NCBI GenBank assembly: GCA_916613615.1
Contig: OU744736.1
Coordinates: 14,457,724-14,521,723, forward strand
DNA length: 64,000 nucleotides
From: Steromphala cineraria
Taxonomy: Eukaryota; Mollusca; Gastropoda; Trochida; Trochidae
Direction of reading: 5' to 3'
Numbering within the stretch: position 1 is the first letter of the stretch; each line of letters starts with the position of its first letter. Of this stretch, positions 36,201 to 48,200 are shown piece after piece. The notes under the pieces are model-generated. The model searched no databases. It was not told where the DNA came from and saw only the letters and a list, made by a program, of their open reading frames with translations. Both the position numbers and the translations under genes were made by a program.

Positions 36201-39200
36201 CTTCAAATTTACACTTCTACACTCTTTGTCACCAAGGCTGCCAAGGATCAATAGAGCGGGCCTTTCTCAACAGCTGAGATCATTTCTCTCCGATTGATAT
36301 TCAGATCTATTATCCATTCTGAATGTGAATGGCGAGAATTAAAATTAATAAGGACTTTCTTTTATTTTTCCAGATTTTTAGAAAAGGATCTACATTAAAA
36401 TTTGTATTTAGATTTTCGGTAAACTAAACAGTTACGTACTTCAAATTTACATTTCTACACTCTGGGTCACCAAGACTGCCAAGGATCAATAGAGCGGGAC
36501 TTTCTCAACAGCTGAGAACATTTCTCTCCGAATGATACCCAGATCTATTATTCATTCTGAACGTGAATAACGACGATTAAAACGAATAAGATATTTATTT
36601 CATTTTAAGAAAGATCTTTAGAAAAGGATCTTTATTCAAATAAGAATTTAGATTTTGGGTAAAAACAGAACAACTACGTACTTTAAATTTGTTAGCTTGC
36701 CTGGGAATCCTATTCTTAATATCATTTAAGTTTGAATGTCCTTGAGACGTTGTCACATTGCGGAAAGTAAATGCATGATGTGAACATTTCACTACAGAAG
36801 TCTAGGTTCATGATATTCGTTTGTTCTACCTATAAGTTCACCCTATCTTAGATATGCTATGCATCATTATGATTTGTCATTGCGCCTACACTCTGGGTCG
36901 CCAAGACTGTACAGGATCAATAGTGATTTACTAGCTGGGTCTTTCTCGACAGCTGATACGTTTTCTGTCCGAAAAATATCAAGAACTTTTATATACATGT
37001 TTCATTCCTGTTCAGAATGAAACATGTATATATGTTGTCTTTTCAGATGAAAAAGTATCAGGACCTCAACCGTTGACGGTCAAATTGTTGTATAAAAACC
37101 TTAATCACAGTTTTGTTCAGTACTGTTTGAATTCTAAATGTACAGGGGTACTTCACAGATCTCTCCAGCTCACTGCGCTGTGAGCTATTTAGAGCTTCTT
37201 GTTTGAGGCATCCAATGATATTCAAATTCTTCCAGTGCTCAGATTGTATCGAATAAATGTGTTTTACGTCATGAAAAGGCGTTTAGAAGCGGTATACATG
37301 ATACCAAAATATGCTAGACAACGTCTGTATCATATGAAGTCATTTATTGTTGTGCACATTATTTTCAAAAACAACAGTACTAGTATAGTTTGCCTCATTC
37401 TGATTCATAATCAATTATTTATTTGTATTTCACTATATCATCCTATAGCATACCTACCCTCTTTTTAAGGGTCTCCTGTACCCGTCCTGTTACGGTATAT
37501 TACGTCACTGGTCCACACCTATGGAGAGAGGCAGACTCGGCTCAGCTGTTCTTACAGGTAAATATCATATATACATACAAAATTAATTTCATTTTAGTGT
37601 TCGTATCAACATGTTATTCTAATGTTATATTTTGATGATATCAATACCATTCAGGTGTATGTAGGCAAGCGGCCCATAATACAATGGTATAATACAGCAA
37701 TCAAGAGGCTTCTTCGCAGCTTATTTGCATGGTACCCAAGCATGGCCAAATTTTTAATACAGCCAAGCTGTCGATAGACATCAAATCTTTTAATTTATAC
37801 AGATACCATGGACAATCAACCATGTCAACCTGAGAGTATTTTACTTAATATATATGATGTATGCTTTTATCATCTTCACAACGTCACGGGCGAAACGAAA
37901 AAGTTTCTAAACTTTCCCATTCCCCCCTTGACATCATTGGCCGTGATTTCTGTGCTAGCATTTTAACCCGCTGCACGGAAGTAGAATAGTCCAATCAGAA
38001 GACAGCATGTTAACTGAACCGATTTGAAAAAATACTATTTTGTATGTGTTTTACAAGGGCGAGAAACAATTAATTTGAGTGATACATAGATGTTTGTCTT
38101 CTCTGCATTCTCGGTGCTCATCAAAAACGTGAAAACAACCATGCGGACTGAAATTTGAAATTAAATTTCACTCGGATAGTTTTCAAAAAGATCGTCTGTT
38201 AGTATTTTGAATTTGTTCCGAAATTTTATTGGCTATTTTGTAAGAGCTGATAAGGGGCGTAACTCGTGATCACGATAGGTGTCGCTGCTCCGGATCACCA
38301 GTTTTCTACCTTGTGAAGGCAAGGTCTAAAGCGAGGAGAGTTGCTCGATAAGTTTTCACCTTGCCGTGGGAAGATGGCTTTTATATGCATGGTTAAATCT
38401 GAATATAAATGAATTTTAGCATAATACCTCTTTTGAAATGAAATATAACAAAAACGCTTCAATTTTGAAACCATTGAAACAAAACCTATGAATAATAATA
38501 ATGATGCCATTATTGCAGGGGTTGTAATAGGTTTTAACTGGCTGGTTCAAGCACCAAGTGATAAATTCATTATGAAAGAAAATGATCATGTCCTTGTTTT
38601 TCTGTCTTTCAAGTAGCATACTTGCGCCGTTCTCTCTCTCAATCAAGTGGGACTAGAAGCGCGATTAATTCCTTATAGGGGAAAAGATGCCCTCGTTGAT
38701 TTCATCACTGAGTTAACGATTGTGTTATTATGTAAAGGATGATGACGTCATAGCATTCATGTTTGTCCAGGAGCATATGCTGGTGCAGTTATTGGCTTCC
38801 CATTGGCTGGTTTCATCACCCACTTCATAGGCTGGCAGTACATATACTACGCTAATGGTGAGTTCACAGTCAGTTTGTGACGCGAAACCCTGACAGGAAC
38901 TACCATGAAAGGAAGTATTTGTTCAAAGAAAAAGCCATTAAAAATCGATATTAATTTAAAAGTGATGACGTCGCATATAGTTTTAGACAATGCATGCCCT
39001 AAAATCGTTTTTTTTTTTAATGAAGCAATATATATTCATCCTAGGCGCTTTAATCACCTGATTGCCTTCACTTTGTTTCTCTTGAATTGTCTCCAATAAT
39101 AACCAATGAATGAAATGTTTAGAATTATTGGTAGATACCATAATAGAGTATATGACGGCCTTATGACGCTAATGAGCCCCGCTAATGACGAAAATACGTT

Positions 39201-42200
39201 AGCTATAGAACTTTAAAATTTTAAAGTAGTTTTACAAAAGGGTTGGTTACAGCTGCAATACACGTTATCAATACATAGAGAACGATGTTTGTTCACCATT
39301 TGTAAGTATTAATTCGATTCATTAATGTTCAAAATATCTTTCCAGGTGAATTGGTTTAGATTTCACACTTAAAGCTTAATTATAAGCTCCATTAATCAAT
39401 AACGATGAAGTTGAATTAATTAGTCACGAAATTTCTCCCATCTGTTGAGCAAATTCATCAGTGCGTGATATTGATATTTTTGGTTAAGCCTCAATGATTG
39501 AAAGCAAACAAGGGTATAACATAAACTGATAAAAGAATATAAACTGACCTAATTAATTTTCTCTTATCGTAAAGACGTCCTTGACTTTCTGATAAAACAA
39601 ATATTTAGTTTATAATTGATAAAATAAAAAAGTAATTATTATTATGTTTTATGGATTTATGTAATTGGATCAGTGCTGAACTCACCTTAATTTCTGAGTT
39701 AAGTCCATGTAGTCGTAAAGACGTATTCTATGAAAAAAATGTGTTTTGGAATAAAAATAAAATTTCCATCAATTAAATGGTATCCCATTGCCATTGGAGA
39801 CTCAGACTTGTTTCAGTAAGGTAAATGCTATTTAGAAATATTGACTAGAAATATTCAATTACAAGTATTGTTTTCAAAACACTCAGCAATGCATTCTCTC
39901 CCCCACAGAGGCAGCTCAGTCATACCTGAATTAGCAGGTATGACTGAGCTGCCTCTGTGGGGAGAGAATGTCAGCAATGTAGCTTGGGAATAATTCAAAC
40001 TACATTAAAGGAATGTAACAGGTCATTAATCGAGAAACCGATTTTTAAAAGTCCACTGAACAAGACACGACAAAGATTAGAAAATAGAATATTAGATGGC
40101 AGAAGATATTTTCAAAGAATTTGATGTGTATTGTCATAAACAAGATGTTTTGAATACAAAGGGTCACACTTTTTTCTAAGATTTGCTCTGTAAACGGATG
40201 ACCTGTTAGATTGAATCGTTGAAGAGACATACCGTGATTTTGATGGAAATATATCGTTAATTTTGTCCGCTCCAGGTGGCGCTGGTATAGTGTGGATGTT
40301 GCTGTGGATCCTCTTCTCCTCGGAGAAACCTTCCCATCACCGACTCATCTCCGACTCGGAGCTCAGACACCTGGAGAAGGCGCAGGGGCACCATGTAGTC
40401 GACTTTCAGGTGAACAAATCTCTTAGGATAAAACATAAGTAGTTACATATTTGAAATAGGTGCACAAGTGCACATATCACCTTTGCTTTGAATGATTGTT
40501 TCAGCGAGCGTTTCCGTATTTCGTCATCTGAAACATTATAAATTGTTCCTTTAATGAGATAGATAAAACAAAAGACATTTAATATCATATTTCAAATAGG
40601 TGTACATGTGTAAATATCACTTTTGCTTTGCAACGATTATTTCAGCGCGAGTTTTTGCGAATGCGTCATTTGAAACGTTATAAATTGTTCGTTCACTGAA
40701 GCAGCTCGTCGCAAGAGGGAAGGGTGTTTGCCACATGACTTGATAGAAACTCGCGCTCTCGCTCTCGCTCGGGTACTTCAAAAACTCACACTGCTATCAA
40801 GAAAGTACATGTAATATGACGCATATCTTCCTCGGGTTATTCTACCTGAACTATTTTTAAGAAGGTCATAAAAACATGTTACATTCCATAAGGTGTTTAT
40901 GTAAGCTAGGTTTTGAATGGAATATAGAATTGGGACATTTAGGTTTAAATGTTTCATATTTTATGAATTACTGACGAAAAGATATGTTGATCATACATTT
41001 GAACAAATTGGACCTATCGATCTTTAAGTTTTATTTCAACATACAGTTTCAGAAATCAAGAATTCAGAACTACCCATTTACATGAATACTAGTCACTTAT
41101 CATATCGAAAGAAAAACACTTTAATCTTTCTTCTTGTCTCCTTGCGACAGGTTATCAAATATGACTTTGTGTGTCATTGATATGTGTTAGTTTGTCCGAT
41201 TTTCGATCAAAACCGTGACTTGATAAATTCATTTTGTCACTTAACTGAACCGAAATAGAAGATCTAGCAACATCCACTAGTTCTGATAGATTTTCCGTAG
41301 TCAATGATTGTTTCCCAAAAGATACAAGTGTACAACCATGCACATCTAATGAAATTCGTAAAAAATACAGACACTTATATATAAAACACAATTAAATTGG
41401 TATTTCAAAAGCAATGATTTGATTGCAGACTCCAACAAACTGTTATCCATAATAACACTCAAGCTGTTACTTGCTTTTAGATGTTTACTTACAACTGCGC
41501 TCTTTGCAGCCAATGTGGAAGGCAAAAGTGTTTGTCTCGTTATATTATCCTTATTATATACTAGAGTCAATGTTTAACAACAGATGTACTTGTTTCATTC
41601 TAGACAACATGCTTTGGATCACGATGAATTTAATGTTTCAATAATGACATCAGATTACCGTTGGAAGTCAGTCGATCTGTGTTATTTTCAATCAAACCTA
41701 AATATGTATACAAAAGTTCATTTTTACTTTTAGCCTAAATTTGTTGTAACAAGGGGTATCCAGGAAAGTAGTTACCCAATTAAGAACCATTTATGAAACT
41801 TTCCGTTTTCTTTGTATGTGTTTGGTATTTCTATGCTATTGTGTAGAAGGATGCAAAAAAGCCTCTGCAATGTCAGTCAGGGTTGTAAAAGTCATTTACA
41901 AAAGTAAGACAATTTTGTGTTGTCAAATGATTTTTTAATAGATAACGATTTTTACTGCATTATTGAGGGAGGTTTTTACCCAGGATTCAAACACATAAAG
42001 ACGCACCTTGTATGAAAATAATATGAACCATTATCGTATCCTCATGCATAGAATGTGAGTTAAGCGAAAGTTAGTGACATTACATATCATCACAAACGCA
42101 TCAATTGTATTATAAATACCTTTCAAATGATGAGATGCAAGCTTGGATATATTGAAAAACTGTTAATCTAGAATTTAAATGATATTTGTTTCAGGAATCT

Positions 42201-45200
42201 TGGTTACCATGGAAACGGATAATGACGTCAGCTGCTGTGATATCTCTCTGCGCATGTCACTTCGCTAGGAACTGGGTGTTTATACTGATGTTGACGAATG
42301 AACCATTCTACCTTAGTTTGTTTAATCTCAATATAGCTGAGGTAATGGTCCTATGTTTGAAACCATTTTACTTAGTTATAGAGGTCAATTGTTGAAGAGT
42401 TCCTTTGTGATCTCATGGAAATATACACCCACTGTTGTCTGTACACTCAACAAGGATAACTTGCTTATATATATAATTTCAATCCGGACACAGTATGTCA
42501 CTTGTCTAAACAACACTAATAGGGAAAGTAAGCAAGAGATTTAATTTCAAACTTGACACAGCCTTGGTCATGAGAAACGAAACAAATAGACAAATCATTC
42601 GTTAGCAAGGAATGTTCGTACTATACCTTCAAAGCAATAAACTATAAAGAGGCAAAGCAACCACATTTCACAGCAAATTAAAGATTCTATCAAAAGTAAC
42701 AGTCAAAAAATACACTAAACCCCAAAAGAAACTATCCATTTTTAGAATTCAAATATATTCTTAATTTACTTTAGCTAAATGTTAAGTTTTATGGAAACAG
42801 GTCGCAAAAACGTAACATTTCAGGTGTTCATCTCAGAAAATGATTAGGTACATGATTTTCATGACTTTTGTTGAAAATTGAGCAAACACGTTTTTCTTTG
42901 ATCATTGTTTCGCACATTCATTATTAAAAGTGAGTTTGCAAGCGATCAATTCACATGTGAGCCAGGTCATATAAAACCAATGTTAAAATGCCTAGATTGA
43001 CCCCAGAACAGCGCGGCAGGGCCTTGGGTATGAAGGACATGGGTGCTTCAAATGTTCTTATTGCAAGAACATTCGGCTGTCATCGAAAAACCATCGAAAA
43101 TTTGATGAAACGTTATAGGGACACAGGTAGACCACGTGTGACGTCGACGACACGTCGGGAAGACTCTCCATCTCTGAAATCGATTCCTGACAGTTGCAGA
43201 ATCGGCGTCTACGGCTCTCGGGAGGGTGCTTAGTCAATCAACCGTCAGAAGGAGGTTAAGAGCAGCAGGGATTCGGGCTCGTCGACCTTATTGTGGCCCA
43301 ACGTTGCCACGTCAACATCGACATAACCGATTAATCTGGACAAGACGTGTACGAAGGTGGCAGCTTCGTGATTGCCGAAATGTTATGTTCACCGATGAAA
43401 GTAGGTTTTGTTTATATAAGCATGATGGTAGAGCCCGCGTTTATCGCCGTCAGGGTGAAAGAAACACTTCAAATTGTGTTGCAGAGGTCCAGGCACACGG
43501 TGGGGAGAGTGTGATGGTTTGTGGCGGTATCCTAGGAGAAAACAAGTCGCCATTGGTGATCGTTATGGGTAACATGACTGCGCAAAGATACATTGATCAA
43601 GTTCTTCGTCCTGTTGCGTTGCCATTTCTTCAGAATCACCCGGGCACTTTGTTTCAACATGATAACGCGCCTGCACATTCAGCAAGAGCAGTGTCAACAT
43701 TCCTGGACAACAATAACGTCAACGTCTTGCCGTGGCCGTCACATTCTCCTGACCTCTCTCCAATTGAACACATGTGGGACTGCCTAGGGAGGCGAATCGG
43801 CAAACCCTCCATTCAACCTGAGGCAGCTGGAACAAGCCCTACAGGATGAATGGGGGAACATCCATTACGCCACCGTCAGACGTCTCACGACATTAATGAG
43901 ACGTCGAGTGTTTGCCTGCATAACAGCTGAAGGTGGACATACGAAGTATTGATGACTTTGGACTCCATATTCCTTAAATTCATTAACATATGATCAGAAA
44001 CTTCGATTACTAAAAAATGGAAATTAACATTTCACACCAGTGTTAATAAAACGTTTCCTGGCTGTAAGATAAACGAGTTATTGCAAAACAAATGAAGTTA
44101 GATGATGTGCAAATGATTCAGTATTAGATCAAATGTTGTTAGGATAGAAAACCGTGTCTTGTTATTTTTCAATGAAATTTGAATGTGTGGATAGTTTCTT
44201 TTGGGGTTTAGTGTATATGTTTCACATATTTTTTGGTCGATCGCAATGCCAAGTTCTAGAAGAAAATAAGATGGGTAATTAGAGAGGGTAACGCCAATTC
44301 AAATTTACAATCTAACCTCTTTTCAATGTTTGAAAAAGAAATATGTCTGAAATGAGATAATTTTGTTACCTGGAAATTTTTGGAATTTGAATTTACGTTA
44401 AATTGTGTTCTTTTTTCCAGAATGGTGTATATTCCTCCCTGCCCCACGTGTTTAAAGTCATGCTGGCCTTCATCAGTGGTTACATAGCCGACTTCCTGTT
44501 GATACGGTACAACGTGAACACAGGCACTGTCCGGAAACTGCTTACTGGCTCAGGTGGGCACTTACTTATAGTCGATAGAGTGAATTATCATTATCAATCA
44601 GTTATGTATATTATCATTTTAAAGGCATTATCTGTACTTTAATCCATGGCGATGATTGTTTGAGAGGCATTTTAGAAGTTGCAGATATCGAGAAGACAAG
44701 GAGTTTATTGATTATCAACTTCTTTATTGTAGAATGTAGCGACGTTTCGGAATAGATTCTTATACGGTTTTCAAGGCATGTCATTTTAAGATCATTATCC
44801 GTATTTAATCCATGGCAATGACGTCACTTTATTGTGTAAACAATGGATTATTTTCTAGAATGAACTGCTTAATGACTGTCCCGGTCAGTCGGGTGTCCGG
44901 TTTTGAAAGGCTGTTTCACGATACAGAGTCTACTCGGGTACTAGTTTTCAATGATATATCTGTAAAAGATGATACAATATATCGGATTTGCAACTTATCT
45001 TTAGAAAAGACTTGAACTTGCGATCCGAACATTCCGATTTTTAAACCAGCGTTTTTATCCAATGGGCTATGAAGGATTACATAGGTTCAATCTTAGTTTG
45101 TCAAGATAAGAAACCTGTGACTTTTATTTGACGGGTAGAGCATGACGTGCACATGCACGTGCAATGCTAGGTATTTTCTGCCTAGCATAGCAATGTCTGA

Positions 45201-48200
45201 AAGAATGGTAATTCAAGTGCAAAGATGACTTCATTTCAAGAGCGTCTTGAAGCGTGTGAAGTCACATTTGGATTCTGATGGAGAATGCATTTAAAGTCAT
45301 GCATTCTGAGTCAGGCTTTCGGAGAACTTCAATCCCCATTATATAGCATCGATATAGTGAGAAGCATGTAGTGAATTGTTGGTGTAGATATGCGTTCAAC
45401 AGAAAAACATAAACAAATATATCATCTGTGAAACTTGTTAAATAGATATGACGTTTATATTTTAATGTTTAATTGGATTTTTAATTTCACGTATTGGTTG
45501 TTGATGCGAAGAACGCTGTGATCTTAAATAATGGAAGTCTCGAATAATACAATACCTACTTTAATGAATTCTTTGGCCCAATAGAATTCTGTGTTTAATC
45601 TGATTATATAAAAGTACACACTAATCGATGCTCCATGGTCTATTTCACACGAATAGCAATATTAAAATAACATCAGATATTTAATACTAACCAACTTTAT
45701 AAGTTAACGAGTTCGCATATATACATGCTGGTACATCAAATATTGATTGGTGTAATTCTTATTTGTTTGAGTACTGTATTTATTTCTTCGAACTCATTAA
45801 CGTTGCATCTGTTTCATACTTATTTGGGTTACAAAAATAATGATTAACAAAACATGTTTCAAAGTGGGTCAGTGGTATAACTGCACATAAGCATATGAAA
45901 TGTTAGACACAAATTAATTACCAACATGGAGTTTATCACTATAAAGGATAGAAAAACACCAAATAAACGAATATTCATTTACGATGTATTAAATGGACAT
46001 TTTCAATTCTCAGATGAATTCCCGCGTGTAGCTTAGAGGTATCTTACTTGGTCGATAATCTGTAAGACGGTAATCTGCCTTATTATTTGAGTATAAAGAG
46101 CCGCTGCGTAACAAACTTTATGAAAAGTGTCATTTGCTCAGAGAGTATCGACTGTTGCAAGAAAGTATCATTTGAAACCGAGCAATGACTGAATCAGGCA
46201 AACGATATTTTGGAAACTTATCGAAAGCATTTAGAAAGACAGTTAGGAGTTGATATTGCTCGATAGGATATATAACTAGTATCCATGTTAAATGGTCGTG
46301 TAAATTTGCATCCCGCTTACATAAATTGTTGTTTTTATATTGTTTGAGTATTTATCGTGTATTTGTAATTTGAGACGAATGTGCGAGATTTGTTTATTTA
46401 TATAACGAAATAGCCATTGTGTTTTGTTGTTTTTATGTTTAAAAAATTATATTCAGACAGTAATATGTTTTATGGCAGCTTTCGTAAGAAAAATGCACTC
46501 GATGAGACAATGTCATTTTAAGCTGTAGTTTCACTGGGTGACATGAAACGATCCCATGATTTGTACTTCAGGTAAGGTCAATATGGTTAATTTTCTTAGT
46601 ATTGAGTCATTGAAGTTATCATGACGTCTTATTAAAGACGTATTTCGTTGTTTTTATTTCAGCGTTTGGAATCCAGGCAATCGGGTTCTTCATCTTAACA
46701 TTCCTGTGGGACAAGGTTCCTGTGATAATATTCCTGACAATAGGTGTAGGGGCTGGAGGCCTGGCAGTATCGGGTAGGTAAACAGCAAACAATGACAATA
46801 AAATTAAACATCCTCTTCCCTTTGTGGCTTATTTCTGCCATTCGCAGCTTGGCTAGTTCGTGTTATTTGAGCCTAGGGCGAAGTAGCGAAGTAGCGAAGT
46901 AGCGAAGCAAAAGTGCTTCACCGTCTTGTTAAAATCGGCTTAGTTTCGTAGAATAAAAAATTCTGTGTTTTCAGAATATTAACTCTACTGAGATCCTCTG
47001 CACTGAGACTCAGTGGAGAGGAAGCAATTGAAATAACAAGTTCGTTTCTCGAAAGAGTTAATAATTCTAAACTTTTATAACTCGGAACTAGGCCGATTTT
47101 AAACAAATGTATGTGCTTCTCGTCTTCCCCATTTCGCATCACGACTTTGGTTCGCTCTTTCGCTTCTTTGCATCGCCCTTTCGCTATTTCACATCGCTAT
47201 TTCTCTCTATTATTTGAGAAGAGAAATAACGAAGACATCAGCCACCATACTTTCCTTGTTCTCATCCTACAGACCTCCCTTACGATACATTGGTACCACT
47301 CGTTTCTATGAATTACTTGAAACGCTGGTCTATTTCAGCGCAAATGGCTAGGGCAACAGAGACCAAAGATAGCCATTTGCAATTTTATATCGCACATGCG
47401 CAAAAGTTTCACTTTTATCTCCGTTGCGGGACTCGTATACGCTAAACTTGGTCTTTGCTTCACACTTCTCAACGCAGAAAACAATACCGCCCGTATGTTT
47501 ATCTTATATAAGATTCGTGTAGTATCTTTGTATGGCACTTTAAGACTTATATATGTGCGCATCACACAGGTGAATATACTTTAGCCTCCCCGACGAATAA
47601 TGTACAGTTGAGTTCGAAACAACGTAACTTACGTTCTTAAGCGAAATTCTTATTTTATGAAATGAAGTAAGGCTTGCACTTTGCACTTACATGAAAGTCA
47701 AGGTATTGCTACCATGATTGCTATAACTAGTAAATTTGATTGGATCAAATAAGTCAGGTATGAAGATTGACACAATTCGATCGTGATAAAAGAGCCGGTA
47801 TAAACTGCCAGGCAAAAGAAAGTACAGTACACATTTCAAATTGAACTCAATTTTATGTAAGATTTTTCAATAAAAGATATTCAGAGTTGTTGATGTCATA
47901 TTCTCGAACTGATAAGAACAAAAGTTAATCATCGTTTAAAGACGATAAACTGTTCCAATAAATTTGGATATTGACAACAATTTAAACATCGTTTTGGTGA
48001 TGATATTGTTCTATTTCTTATCCCTGCCTGTATAAAATTCAGATATTTTAACAAAACATTAATCAGACACTAATTTTTTATGCCAACTACTGTTAATATG
48101 TGTTATTGTAAATGTGTCATAATATGATACACCACATGTTAGAAAAAAAGAAACTTTAAACAAACTGCTGTGTGCACTTTCTTTAGCCTGGCGGTTAAGT

